64,000 bases of DNA from Ecdyonurus torrentis (GCA_949318235.1 OX439129.1:5956821-6020820); one strand, 5' to 3'. Positions 13,801 to 31,699 are shown, numbered from the stretch's first letter. The notes: generated by a model from the letters alone, not told the origin. Made by a program: numbers and translations.

Positions 13801-14284
13801 TACAACTCGTGTACGAGAAATACTGCATCACTCAAGGAAAATAAAATTACCCTAATTTTTCCTCTCTCTGTACTATTTCTTATACCCAATAAAGAACTAC
13901 TATTACAATAATAGTGTTTTTCACATTTCAGTGCACAAAAATATTAATATAATGTAACATTGGTGTCATCTTTTATTTTTAAGTACCGGTACTGCTTCGT
14001 TAATTTTTTTCTTTTATTTAAAATTTTACTTCACAAGATAAAATCTAATTTTAAACTTAAAATGCTTCTAATTAAAGTAGTATAGAACATTAAGTGAGAG
14101 ATCATTTAGAATTGTTAAGCTTTTTAAAGCTAAGGCTTTTCTTGATTAATTGCTTTTATACTCTTTAACGTGTGCCTAGCGTACAAGTTGTCTTATTTTG
14201 CTCTCAAGGTATACATAGGTAAGGTTAATTTATTTTCTACTTTTAAGTTTTGTAATGTTATAACTTTTAACAAGGACTGGACTT

Positions 14285-15690
14285 AATATAATGTATGCTA
14301 CCCATGGCTATATTATTTAACATAATTTATGCTACCCATGGCTATATTACCTAACATAATTCATGCTACCCATGGCTATATTACCTAACATAATTTATGC
14401 TACCCATGGCTATATTACCTAATATAATTTATGCTACCCATATCTATTATTACCTAACATAATTTATGCTACCCATGGCTATATCACCTAACATAATTTA
14501 TGCTACCCATGGCTATATTACCTAATATAATTTATGCTATATTCATGGCTATATTACGTAACATAATTTATGCTACCCATGGCTATATTACCTAACATAA
14601 TTTATGCTACCTATGGCTATATTACCTAACATAATTTATGCTACCCATGGCTATATTACCTAACATAATTTATGCTACCCATGGCTATATTACCAAACAT
14701 AATTTATGCTACCCATGGCTATATTACCAAACATAATTTATGCTACCCATGGCTATATTACCTAACATAATTTATGCTACCCATTGCTATTATTAGGTAC
14801 CTAACATAACTTATGCTACCCATGGCTATATTACCTAACATAATTTATGCTACCCATGGCTATATTACCTAATATAATTTATGCTACCCATATCTATTAT
14901 TACCTAACATAATTTATGCTACCCATGGCTATATTACCTAACATAATTTATGCTACCCATGGCTATATTACCTAATATAATTTATGCTACCCATATCTAT
15001 TATTACCTAACATAATTTATGCTACCCATGGCTATATCACCTAACATAATTTATGCTACCCATGGCTATATTACCTAATATAATTTATGCTATATTCATG
15101 GCTATATTACGTAACATAATTTATGCTACCCATGGCTATATTACCTAACATAATTTATGCTACCTATGGCTATATTACCTAACATAATTTATGCTACCCA
15201 TGGCTATATTACCTAACATAATTTATGCTACCCATGGCTATATTACCAAACATAATTTATGCTACCCATGGCTATATTACCAAACATAATTTATGCTACC
15301 CATGGCTATATTACCTAACATAATTTATGCTACCCATTGCTATTATTACCTAACATAACTTATGCTACCCATGGCTATATTACCTAACATAATTTATGCT
15401 ACCTATGGCTATATTACCTAATATAATTTATGCTACCCATGGCTATATTACCTAACATAATTTATGCTACCCATGGCTATATTACCTAATATAATTTATG
15501 CTACCCATGGCTATATTACCTAATATTATTTATGCTACCCATGGCTATATTACCTAACATAACTTATGCTACCCATGGCTATATTACCAAACATAATTTA
15601 TGCTACCCATGGCTATATTACCTAACATAATTTATGCTACCTATGGCTATATTACCTAACATAATTTATGCTATACTCATGGCTATTATT
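14285..15690. repeat. 34-bp tandem satellite array, about 41 copies
   Basis: Head-to-tail repeats of a 34-bp unit containing TTTATGCTACCCATGGCTAT followed by ATTACCTAACATAA. Most copies are identical; marked variants (CCATATCTATTATT, CTATATTCATGG, CCATTGCTATTATT) recur in the same order about 553 bp apart. For example, the variant run at about 14441-14783 is repeated at 14994-15334, so a block of roughly 16 monomers has been duplicated. No coding frame and no unique spacers. Confidence 0.97.
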
Positions 15691-15699
15691 CAGTAAAAT

Positions 15700-16350
15700 T
15701 TATTCATCGCAAACCTGATGTCGTTACGTAACACCAACGACTGATCTACACTTAACAAATTTTACTCAAAATGAGCCATCTACATGCTTGAAATTGCAGC
15801 AATTGTTTACTACTTTTGTTAAACACGTAGAAGCGCCAAATGTAGATCGTACATTTTGAGTGATATTTGTAAAGTGTAGATCGTTCACTGTGACGTGAGA
15901 AGATAGATTTGTTCTGTAGTGTACAGTATATAATATAGCGACTTAAAAGCAATATTCTTACTTATGCAACTACAATTTACCAACATTTATTATGAGCTAT
16001 ATGACATAACATAAATTAAGCAATTTCTTTATTCCTCGAAAGTTCAATGCCCAAATAATCGTTCCCATTAACCTATAATATTTATAATATTAATGCCAAA
16101 TAAAAATACTAAGAAAAACAAAATGCGTATCGAAATCCAACATCATTGTCATTACAATGATTTTGTGCCAATAGAATCACTAGACAATTCAGTCCAGATT
16201 TTAATTAAACTGTAAGATATTCATCTAATAACCTGAACTAATGCATTTAATTGTATATTATTGTTGAGTTTATGAAAAACCATGTATAAACAATGCATTT
16301 ATATCAGTTTTTAAATATTTAAATTTAAAATAATTTTTCTATGTATATAT
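15700..16350. other. Non-coding sequence
   Basis: Unique AT-rich sequence between the satellite and MITE A copy 3; nothing further supported. Confidence 0.45.
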
Positions 16351-16354
16351 ATAT

Positions 16355-16662
16355 ATAGGGTGTGTACGCATGACGTCTTTCTAAGTGCTTTTCGATGCTC
16401 TTTTTGCGCAATAAATAACATTGCTCATCATAGGACAAACGTAGTTTTTTTCTATTTTCTTTGGTAAATTAGCTATTTTTTGGTCATTATTATTTTTCTT
16501 GCATACTTGAGGTACTAATTCAACCTGTTAACAGCATCAATGCTCTCAAAAAAATTGCGAAGTATTTTTAAACTGGCAAAATGTGCCATTTTCCTATACC
16601 GGCCAATGTTATTTAGTACTCACTTATGACGTCGACTTTAACATGAATGAAACCATCCTATA
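16355..16662. mobile_element. MITE family A, copy 3
   Basis: Runs from ATAGGGTGTGTACGCATGACGTC to GAAACCATCCTAT, with the family landmarks AACTGGCAAAATGTGCCATTTT and GTCGACTTTAACATGAATG. Confidence 0.85.
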
Positions 16663-17027
16663 ATGTCTATGTTATAATTGTGTACCTATTGACTATCATT
16701 TCATTGTATCAACTGATACAATAACCTAAGCCGATATGCATTGTTGTATATTGTGATTGTAGGATCAAAGAAATTAATAAATATATTTTGAATTTTTAAT
16801 TATGAATATTGGATGAAATAAATGAGTGAAGAAATTCGAATTATCATTAAAAAAAAATAATAATAATCTTGAAATAATTATTTCAAATTATTTGTCACAA
16901 ATTAAAAAACTTAGTTGACAAGCATGTGAACAAGTTGCGACTGAGCAAGGTTGAGTTCTGATCATTAATTAACATTCGAGTGTCACGAAAGTCTTACACA
17001 TCATGTCATTAGTGAAGATCAGTGACG

Positions 17028-17060
17028 CGACGCGACGTGACGTGACGTGACGTGACTTGA
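17028..17060. repeat. Short (GACGT)-type tandem repeat
   Basis: About six units of CGACG/TGACG in a row. TGACG is also the half-site of a CRE, but no function can be claimed. Confidence 0.7.
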
Positions 17061-17201
17061 GGGACGTGACACAATCGTGACTGTGTTTTGACAAGCACTG
17101 ACCACACTTGGATCTATCAAGGCACGATCTGCAGATCAAGTTTCACCATATCTCATTACATTGGCTATCTATCGTATTTCTATTGCGTATTTCATATTGC
17201 T

Positions 17202-17485
17202 ATAGGGTGGAATAGTCGACGCCATAAGTGAGCACTAAATAACATTGGCCGGTATGGGAAAATAGTACATTTTGACAGTTTAAAAATACCTACTTAACAG
17301 TATAGTTTTGAAAGCATTGATGCTTCGTTTAATTAGGTTTTTACTTATGCGAAATAACACAAATATTAACTCATTTTCCCAAAGAAAATACGAAAAAAAA
17401 AAAAAAACGTTTATCCTATGCTGAGCAATGTTATTTATTGCTCCAGTATGGCGTCGAAGCGCATTCAGTATGACGTCACTTATAT
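17202..17485. mobile_element. MITE family A, copy 4
   Basis: Left end ATAGGGTGGAATAGTCGACGCCATAAGTGAG, continuing through GCTGAGCAATGTTATTTATT to CAGTATGACGTCA. The terminal CACCCTAT seen in copy 1 is missing, so the right end is truncated. Confidence 0.8.
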
Positions 17486-17584
17486 AACATGAAAACTACA
17501 TGAATGTAAAGGAAATAAAAAATATGGTTTTAATTTAACAACAGTGCTCCTTACTAATAAAACCTATTGGAAATCGTTTATTCT

Positions 17585-17591
<7 letters not shown>

Positions 17592-17619
<28 letters not shown>
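17592..17619. repeat. (CT)n microsatellite
   Basis: Short pure CT run. Confidence 0.95.
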
Positions 17620-18287
17620 AAAAAACTTTATGATTCGACAAACCAAATGCAGAAGGTAAAAACGTTCCAATGCTAATATAGGAAATAACACGTACACGTA
17701 AAAAATAAATTATGTAATTTATGCTACATTGTCATATTGCAGAGCACAAATGTTACTATTATGTAATAACATAAGTATAATTATGCTGAAATTTTTAACT
17801 ATGCTATGTAGTATAATCACTAGACAATATTGCATAAATTATGATGTTGCTGCATTGAGCCAACATAGGTAATTTATTTTTGTCCGTGTATACAAGTAGG
17901 TAATTTTTACATGAAGCAAAATAAATTTTGAAATTAATATTTTGGCAAATCCGTGAGCCAAAAACTCTATTTGCAAGCTGTGTTGTGCGTATTGTTTTCA
18001 CAGAGATTTTTTAACAATGTTCTCTCTGCTCTGACGTGTGTCACATAAACAAATGTTTTTGTTGACGTCAAAAGTACCCCCCTCCCCTGCCCCCCTCACT
18101 GCTGGTTGAATTGTTGGCAGGTTGCTTGCATGTGGTGCACTTCACTGCTGATTTCCTGTGCAAATTATCTGGATCCCAAATCTCAATTTTAATATTATTG
18201 TACAATTACCATGCATATTTCGTAGTCAGGTATCGGTGTATGAACAAAAAATACGACTTGCGACTTGTACTGTGATATACAGCAGTA

Positions 18288-18555
18288 AGAGGGTGCGTGC
18301 GTATGACGTCATAATAAATGCACTTCGATGCCATAATTGAGCAACGAATAACATTGCTTAGCATAGGACAAACGAGGGTTTTCGCGATTTTCTGTAGAAA
18401 ATAAGTGAAAGAAAATAAGTAATTTTTTTTGTCATTATTATTTTTCTCGCATACATGAAAATCTAATTCAACTCAATGATAGCATCAACAAAATTGCCAT
18501 GTTATTTAGTACTCCCTTATGGCGTTGACTTTAACTTAAATGAAACCACCCTATT
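18288..18555. mobile_element. MITE family A, copy 5
   Basis: GAGGGTGCGTGCGTATGACGTCATAATAAATGCACTTCG start and AATGAAACCACCCTAT end. The middle is shortened compared with copies 2 and 3. Confidence 0.8.
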
Positions 18556-19136
18556 AGTAATTTGTTACAACGCAACAGTAATTACTTCTTCAAATATGAA
18601 TTTTCATTAACAATATTGTAAGCCCCTACTTTGAGCCAAGGTAAAACCAGTGTAAGTAACCCCATATTTTAGAAACTTTAGCTGGTCAAGATTGATGATT
18701 TATTATGTACAGTACAGACACTGAAATATAAAAATTTACTTTACGCTAGCATTGAAATCAAAGCTTTAATTGAAGCAATGCTTCATGGACTGCAATTAGA
18801 CAATAATTATAATAATAATCAAATAAAAAAATATATACTGAAAATACCTACCTAAAAAATGAAGTTATACTTTTTTTTTTTTTTAATTACCCTTTACTGT
18901 ACTTGTCTTTAGATTTCCAGCAATATTTACGTGCACGCACACTTGAGTCGTTTGTTGTTGTTGTTGTTGTTTGAGATAAATGTAAACCAAATAAATATGA
19001 TCAATATTTATCTATTAAACTAATACAGTAATAAACAGAATAACTTTCATCTATTTTCAAATAGTAAACTATTTAAATAAAACTAAAATAAATCGCATTT
19101 ATCTATCGGTTTGTATAAATATTTGATTAAAAACTT

Positions 19137-19373
19137 TTTTTTTTTTTTTTTTTTTTTTTGATATACTGTATTAGAGAAAAAAAAAAGTTAACTCGCTGAG
19201 GTTACATAAAAAAATGTGTGTTTTTATATTTTGTATCACAATTTAGTAAAACTGAACTCCACAGGTAGGTAAATGAATCTAATCACTTATGTATATCTGT
19301 CACTATTTTGCTATTTATTTTATATTTTAATATATAACATCTTTTATTTAAAGTTTCATAACATTTTTTTCTT

Positions 19374-19410
<37 letters not shown>

Positions 19411-19461
19411 GTGCAGTTGGAAAAAAAAAAGAAAACCCTGCACACCAACGTTCAAAGAAAT

Positions 19462-19505
<44 letters not shown>
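19137..19505. repeat. Poly-T runs and (GA)n tract
   Basis: Poly-T at about 19137-19159 and 19376-19408, and a GA run at about 19464-19505, separated by AT-rich sequence. Open frames through them are artefacts. Confidence 0.9.
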
Positions 19506-19509
<4 letters not shown>

Positions 19510-19670
19510 GGGAGAAAATAATAACGTTAATTACTGTACTTGAAGCATTTGACGTACATACAGTACAATATTTATCTGAAGTGAATTTTAACAACTTTGA
19601 TATCTTGCTTTCAAGTTACGCCCACAAACACTCCACATTTATCATCCATTTATCGTTTTCAATTCCTTAT

Positions 19671-20106
19671 TGTACACTGAAGGCTCTCATAAATGTAACA
19701 TCAAAGACAATGCCGCTTTTTAAGGAAAAGGGTAGAAATGCATAGCCAGGTAAGAGCAGCGTTGCCAGCTGCACTTTTCTTGCTTTTGCTAAGTCAGAAA
19801 GTGATTGGCATCTCACTTCATTATTTTTACTCTTCATTGTATTCGCGAGCATGAAAACAACATAAGAAAAGTAAATAACTTAAGTGAAAAAAGCTTTTAA
19901 GACACAATAGCAAAATATTTCGTGTCTTTTACAAATAATATGCAGGCTTTATTATCTGAAGTGAGATGTCAATCACTTTCTCACTTAGCAAAAGCAAGAA
20001 AAGTGCAGGTGGCAACGCTGCTCTTACCTGACTACGCATTTCTACCCTTTTCCTTAAAAAGTGGCATCGTCTTTGATGTTACATTTATGAGAGCCTTCAG
20101 TGTACC
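19671..20106. mobile_element. Large foldback element (about 435 bp)
   Basis: Arms 19671-19832 and about 19952-20106 are inverted copies: CACTGAAGGCTCTCATAAAT on the left against ATTTATGAGAGCCTTCAGTG on the right, with few mismatches along about 150 bp. Each arm read outwards gives a nearly identical open frame on opposite strands, which is the expected consequence of the symmetry. No transposase. Confidence 0.85.
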
Positions 20107-20109
20107 CTA

Positions 20110-21985
20110 CTGCCTGGTAGTATTTTAATGATCGTTTTATTAACGGTACGATACATACGTACGCATGTAACTATGTAGTTACTTCACATATAGAAATGTG
20201 CCCTACTAAACACAAGACTAAAATAATATGTATGTATATGGTATGGAATATTTCAGTATTAAAATATAATAAGGTTTCTTCATGCTATAAAGAAGTATTA
20301 TACATGAAAATAATAGTGGCATATATAAGAGAGGTAGGTACAAATAATTGAATCAATATCGCTTGAAACCCTAGGTCTCAAATAATTAGATTTACAACTA
20401 CTGAGTGAGTAAGTCAGGAAGCAACATTTTGTCTCGTTCTAAACTGATATACACATTTATACACAAACTCAAATTGGCAAATATTATCTTATATTTCATA
20501 TCTGTATTTCAATATATTTTGCTGTCTTTTCTTACATTTATTGTGTAAAAAAAAAATTGGGTGTAAATTTATAAAAAAAAAAGAAGTCATTTTGAGGTTT
20601 AATTGAGGCATTGGTATCTTTATCATTGTGTACCTATTTGAGCTAGTATAAAATAATAATTGAAAAGTAGAGTACCGTAGGTTTTGTCAAGAACTGGTTA
20701 CAATATTTTGCTCAACACTTATGAAATTGACTTTTATAAAAAAAGAAAATTAACGATCTTTGATGCATGTTAATTTTTATAATAATGGATACAATGATAA
20801 ATTATTAGCTTTTAACCATAAAATTATATTTATTAGTTTATTATTGCTACAGTGTTGTTTATTTTTTCCCCGTGTGTGTGTGTAAAGTTCCTATATACAC
20901 TTAGTATTCTGACCGAATTATTTGTGTGCTGCTGAAAATCTCATCACTAAAATATAACGTGCATTTAAATGGCAATCGTGACCTCTCAACAATGAAAATA
21001 TATATACATATATAGAAATTTCTTACATAAGACTGGAATACTTGGGAAATTGTAGTGTATTTTATGTGTATGTGTGTTCCATATATATCCATGGTGTGTG
21101 CTAATGCAAGGCATCCTAAAGAAGTCTTCTTCGAATACCTTGGTTCATCCCTTAGTTTGAGCGCTGAAGCTGTCAGAAAACATTTATTGTTGCAAACCCA
21201 AGACATAGACATACGTTACTACCAGTCTAATTTACTTCATCACTTCAATCAGAGCAGGCAGGTGCAACACAGAGGGCTTATCCAGGCACGCCCACTAAAT
21301 ATTGCACTTGTCTGTGTAACAGACATGCCAAAATATGCCATCCTAAAGAGATTTATAGCCCCGCCCCACACTAATCATAAAAATATGTACATAATCAAGT
21401 CAGGTGGTGCATATCATTAATTGCGAAATATATTAATTAATCACGAGACCTGCACGTAATAATGAAATTTTTTATTTGCGCATGTTTGTTTTTTTCTATT
21501 TGCAGGCGTACGTACTCAAAAGTTACCGGTATTTACATATGTACTGTACACCTGTTTTAAACATGTACAAACTGAGTATACCGGCATACAATCGTACCGG
21601 TATAAATATTTTTAATTTTCATCTTACTGACTTAGAAACGATATGCATATATAATTTATAAGATATTTAATTACGAAATATTTTAACGACATGTTTTTAA
21701 AATCTGGGTATGTACTGGTATGCATTTTCAAAGTCAGGCAGGCGCACATTATATGTGCTATGATTTTTCAGAGATATGTTCTTCTTATTCGTTTATTTTT
21801 ATAACTGTTGAGTTTATTTCTGATCTACGTGTTATAAAAATAAAGAGTGTAATAAGGAAAAGTTAACTGTAAAATACACATTGATTAAGTAAAAGTGGGC
21901 GGTGTGGTGTGTGTGAGAGAAGACGAAACACTTGAACGCCGAGAACTTTTTTTTTTTTTTTTTTTTTAGGTCTTTATGATCTTAC
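20110..21985. other. Non-coding, with one unexplained short open frame
   Basis: An open frame at 21055-21420 (121 codons, plus) is less AT-biased between about 21100 and 21320 than its surroundings, but I recognise no family. It could be a transposon relic. Poly-T at about 21949-21967 precedes the B56 exon. Confidence 0.35.
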
Positions 21986-22130
21986 CTTTAAGAAGTGGCA
22001 ATGCTTGTAACTCCACATCCCCTGAATTTCTATATCTTGAAGATCCTTGAGATTTCTTTTGCTTCTTTTTTAATGAACGTTTAGCAAAAGGATCTATTCT
22101 GTCCACAAAAGCCGCAGTAGTTGATGACAT
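21986..22130 (-). CDS. PPP2R5E: Protein phosphatase 2A B56 regulatory subunit, first coding exon (partial)
   Basis: This minus-strand exon encodes 48 residues plus one base, starting MSSTTAAFVDRIDPFAKRS and ending ELQALPLLK, then a GTAAG donor (21985-21981). The layout (MSS, VDxxDxF, a basic KKKQKKSQGSSRYR block, then a LPLLK motif just before a codon starting with G) matches the N-terminus of B56-type PP2A subunits, closest to the epsilon class in my recollection. These subunits target the PP2A core enzyme to its substrates. The HEAT-repeat body is not in the window. It should lie beyond the left edge, making the following intron at least 21.9 kb. The gene is head to head with JKAMP, whose start lies 1157 bases away. 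The exact B56 class is uncertain, so the symbol is provisional. Confidence 0.75.
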
Positions 22131-23286
22131 GATTGCAAAATTTATTTATAATTTTACGAATATAAAAAACTTATGTAGTAAATTATGATTTTTTTTTCTT
22201 CAAAATAAATTAAACACAGTAAATAGCACTGACACAATCAACAAGATAAAAACAATAATAATAAAATAGTCCCTTATGCATGGCACTTATTAAAAGAAGT
22301 AAGTATTTGTCACCATCCTCTGTGGGTTATAAATAACACAAAAATGCTTACACGACCTCGACTTTTTTAACCAGTCGAGAATGAAACCATTGCTTTTTTC
22401 TTTCTTGATATCTATTGCAGTTATCTTAATATAACACTTATTATAAAATTATTAATAAATTATAATAATATACATTTGAATTTAAATTATCAATATAAAG
22501 AATTTTTAAAATGTTGAATTAAAATTGGCCGAATAAAGGCGGACGGCAAGAGGATTCTCAGCTGCTAATAGACATGGCGGAGAAGATTTTTGCACCTCGC
22601 TTTGGGGCGCGGCGGCTGCAGCTAATCCATATTAGCGCTATCGCCACACTTAACTCCTTTATTGCACTTCACATTACCTGTAACACTGTCAAATTAAATA
22701 ACACTGCACTACTTCAAATTACAAGATAACTTTGTCCCTGTTTCTCAAAATAGGACCTACAACGTCTTCCGCCACAGTCTCGCGAGATGACGCGAGAAGA
22801 AACAAAAATTTTATGACAAATTTGAACACTATGTGGCAGCACTGCATAGACCATATCATCACGTGACCAATAAATATGTTCAGGAATATCATTTACAAAA
22901 AAATATATTGCGCAGAAGAATAAGTTTCAGGTTAAACTCGCTTTTTGCGCATAGAAAAATTACTTTTCAGTTTGCTCTATTTTAATTTTTGAACGTTTAT
23001 GCTTAGCAGACGACAAAACAGATGAGATAATTTCTTGACATTTGAAAACAATTATTAATATTATATTTTATCAACATTTATTGACTATTTAGTGAAATTT
23101 ATCTTAAATATTTATAAATTTCATATTGTTAGCTAACCTATGAAGTATTGGGTCGTTCGGAAATGTCATAAAAACCATTGTATTTATGAAGTGTTTTGAC
23201 AACAAAGCAGCTTTGGGTTTTGGTTTCTGTGATCTACATAAATAATAATTAAAATTTGTTTGCGAAGTTCATAACATTACACTAAA
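22131..23286. promoter_or_regulatory. Divergent promoter region of B56 and JKAMP
   Basis: This interval separates two start codons on opposite strands. It contains a CpG-rich patch (about 22550-22630) with a CATGGCGG YY1-like site at 22573-22580. It also has the palindrome TCTCGCGAGA at 22778-22787, known from TATA-less and bidirectional animal promoters, and TCACGTGACC at 22859-22868 overlapping a CCAAT box. No TATA box stands out. The motifs are seen; their use as promoter elements is inference. The 5' untranslated exons of both genes must also lie here. Confidence 0.6.
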
Positions 23287-29131
<5,845 letters not shown>

Positions 29132-29162
29132 TCAAGGTGGGAGCCTGCGAGGAACATTTCTC

Positions 29163-29510
29163 TACGTCAACCAGACATGTGCTGGAGTGCAGGAGAGCCT
29201 CAGCTTGTGTCTTGGGAACAATGTAGGGCTGCATAGCTGAGGTGTCGAGTGAACACTGCGGTCTACACTCAATAACATAAACTGTACATACATATATACG
29301 TCAACCAAACATATGCTGGAGAACCCCAGCTTGTGTCTTGGGAACAATGTAGGGCTGCATAGCTGAGGTGTCGAGTGAACACTGCGGTCTACACTCAATA
29401 ACATAAACTGTACATACATATATACGTCAACCAAACATGTGCTGGAGAACCCCAGCTTGTGTTGTGGGAACAATGTAGGGCTGCATAGCTAAGGTGTCAA
29501 GTGAACACTA
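29163..29510. repeat. Tandem repeat (about 126-134 bp unit, nearly three copies) after the JKAMP stop
   Basis: Units start at 29163, 29297 and 29423 with TACGTCAACCA. Each carries GGGCTGCATAGCT.AGGTGTC and, in the first two, ACTCAATAACATAAACTGTA. The array begins 31 bases after the stop codon and ends just before an AATAAA, so it probably makes up most of the JKAMP 3' untranslated region. The long minus-strand open frame here is an artefact of the repeat. Confidence 0.9.
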
Positions 29511-29516
29511 CTCTCA

Positions 29517-29522
29517 ATAAAA
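29517..29522 (+). promoter_or_regulatory. Candidate JKAMP polyadenylation signal
   Basis: AATAAA hexamer on the coding strand about 390 bases after the stop codon, directly after the tandem repeats. Confidence 0.5.
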
Positions 29523-29551
29523 TACTCTAACTTCTGTGCATCAATAATAAA

Positions 29552-29893
29552 GAAAAGTATAGAGATAGCAGCACTGACCTTATACTTACTTACCACAGTA
29601 GAAGTTGTATGTAGAGGTCGAAGTCTCACGTGGCACACAGTCATACATGTTTATATAACTGAGAGCTTTCATCATATTTTAATTACACTATCAATCAAAG
29701 AAGAGATTTAATTGCGAGCACATCACAGTACAGTTCAAGACTACATGCTACAATTTGATTTGATAACGTCATTAAATTATGACGACAGCTCTCACAATCA
29801 CTACTGAATATCTTTATAACTTTAGGTCTGTGCCATGTGCCTCCCCAACTCCCCATACAACTTCTACTGTGGTATAAGCAAGGTTTTTGCTGG
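29552..29893. repeat. Foldback repeat family J, copy 1
   Basis: CACTGACCTTATACTTACTT and CCACAGTAGAAGTTGTATG at the left are inverted on the right (CATACAACTTCTACTGTGGT, then ATAAGCAAGG). GAGAGCTTTCATCAT pairs with GACGACAGCTCTC. Other copies: 33602-34044, 37043-37329, 40159-40688. Confidence 0.75.
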
Positions 29894-30142
29894 TACATAT
29901 TTCTATCATTTTCTTTCATATTTATTCTAACTGTGATGTTGTTTTCTCAAATTAACTTCTGTGTGTCTACATATGAACTTCATTGAGAGAGGAAGACGTG
30001 TGTGTGCGAAGTAACAGAAAAACAATCATGTAGGAAACTATCTATAAAAACTTTTTAAATTGGATAATAAACATTTAGGAAAAGTCAACTAAGCAATAAT
30101 TGATCATTAAAAATACATTAAATATAGACAAACACATACGGT

Positions 30143-30342
30143 NNNNNNNNNNNNNNNNNNNNNNNNNNNNNNNNNNNNNNNNNNNNNNNNNNNNNNNNNN
30201 NNNNNNNNNNNNNNNNNNNNNNNNNNNNNNNNNNNNNNNNNNNNNNNNNNNNNNNNNNNNNNNNNNNNNNNNNNNNNNNNNNNNNNNNNNNNNNNNNNNN
30301 NNNNNNNNNNNNNNNNNNNNNNNNNNNNNNNNNNNNNNNNNN
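30143..30342. other. Assembly gap of exactly 200 N
   Basis: Two hundred consecutive N. The round number suggests a placeholder of unknown true length. The right flank is the interior of a family A MITE, so the break lies in a repeated element. Confidence 0.99.
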
Positions 30343-30560
30343 TTTAAGCCAATTTTCTTTCGGAAATCGTTTATTTTTTTTGTTATTGTTATTTTTCTCA
30401 CATACTTTAGATACTAATTCAACATATTTACAACATCAATGCTCTCAAAAATATTGCATAGTGTTTTAAAACTGGCAAAATTATTTTTTTTTCTATGTCA
30501 CCCATGTTATTGAGTTATCCAACATGGCGTCGACTTTAACATGAATGCATAGACCCTATA
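30343..30560. mobile_element. MITE family A, copy 6 (cut by the gap)
   Basis: Retains AAACTGGCAAAAT, GGCGTCGACTTTAACATGAATGCAT and the terminal ACCCTATAG; the other end is lost in the N run. Confidence 0.8.
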
Positions 30561-30597
30561 GAACTAGAATTATAATGAAGACTTAAAACATTTCAGG

Positions 30598-30930
30598 GTG
30601 TTATTTTATTGCATTTTCATTCTAAAAGAGGGCAATGTCCTAAGTCGATAGATATGGACATTTCTAAGCTTTGAGCTCATTGAGTATTAATTCTTTTTAA
30701 ATTTTTAATTTCTTAAACTGACGTTACGGTAACTTTTCCTATATGCCCGCATGCATAGAGGTATTGCGTGTTGACATTTTCAGATTTTTTGATTTTTTTT
30801 TAATAGAAATGCTTAATGAACTTAAAATTTACAATTCTGCAAATAAATCGATTCAGGACAATGTCTTCTTTTAGAATTTGAAATAAAATTTTGCCCTGAA
30901 AACTTTTTTAGTCTTCCTCATTGGCCTGGC
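30598..30930. mobile_element. Foldback/MITE-like element, family C copy 2
   Basis: GGGCAATGTCCTAAGTCGATAGAT on the left and ATCGATTCAGGACAATGTC on the right are inverted relatives. Same layout as 2625-2920. Confidence 0.65.
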
Positions 30931-31078
30931 GTAGGTAAAAAATTGTACAATGATAAATAAACACTATAGCTCGATCTTCCTAAATTTTAACCATTTGTAT
31001 TCGTCAAATTGACCTTGTCCTCTGCTCCTTAAATGATGATGACGATCAACTTTGGCTATTCAAATAGAATATGTGCAC

Positions 31079-31570
31079 TTTTTTTTTTTTTTTTTTTTTT
31101 TTGCAAGAGACCAGGGTTTACGAACATCACTTTTGTTTCGGAAATTTGAAAATAATTCTAACAGAAAAAAAAATAAATAAAAATTAGCTTTTTGAGAATA
31201 TGAAGGAAACATTGTTGCATGCGCTTAATCTCGCCTAAATCTGCAAAGTAATTAAAAATAATTTAATTTATTTCATTATGAATTTTTGTACATTTTTTTT
31301 TTAATATTTCATTCTAAATTAAAGTTTAATTGTTTAAAAAAAAAAAAAAAAAAAAAAAAACATAAAATAAAAAGATTTTTTTCTTTTTTTTTTCTTAAAG
31401 CTATCTGCACTAACAAGTATACTGAATTTATGCACGGAATTGCCGGTAAATAGTCACGTGGTAAAAAAAATCGCGCCTGCGGCGGGCTATTGGCGCTTCG
31501 CGCATCTATTGAGGGGGCCCTGTCAGATTTCTGTCCCCGGGCCCAAAATTCGTAGGACCGCCACTGTATA
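31079..31570. other. Homopolymer runs and a transposon-like relic
   Basis: Poly-T near 31079-31102 and poly-A near 31335-31361. A GC-rich patch at 31450-31567 ends in CCTAGGACCGCCACTG-like sequence (GTAGGACCGCCACTGTA), which resembles one end of a hAT-type element; no partner end was found. Confidence 0.4.
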
Positions 31571-31699
31571 TATACTTATAGTAAGGTACATATAATAAGT
31601 TAAGTAAGTTATTAAATCTTAATGAAGTAACAACTCATCTCAAGCAACATTTTACTGCTGTTGTTTCACCTTCCACATAGAACAATTAAAATACATAAC

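Noticed and set aside
14285..15690. Regular 34-bp repeats resembling a CRISPR array
   Set aside because: Repeats are directly contiguous with no unique spacers, and the sequence is eukaryotic. It is a satellite.
19667..20128. Two open frames with nearly identical peptides (LAKARKVQ.ATLLLP)
   Set aside because: They are the two arms of one inverted repeat read on opposite strands; no start context or splice sites support a gene.
21055..21420. 121-codon open frame upstream of the B56 exon
   Set aside because: No recognised family, no clear promoter or splice signals, and it overlaps an open frame on the other strand. Kept only as a note.
22574..22730. Small open frame starting MAEKIFAPRFGARR in the B56/JKAMP promoter
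   Set aside because: About 50 codons with a rapidly degrading composition. The ATGGCGG start is better explained as a YY1-like promoter site.
29162..29473. 103-codon minus-strand repeat open frame
   Set aside because: It is the antisense of the tandem repeats in the JKAMP 3' region.
31450..31567. Possible hAT end (GTAGGACCGCCACTG)
   Set aside because: Only one end is seen and no target duplication could be found, so it is listed only as a relic.
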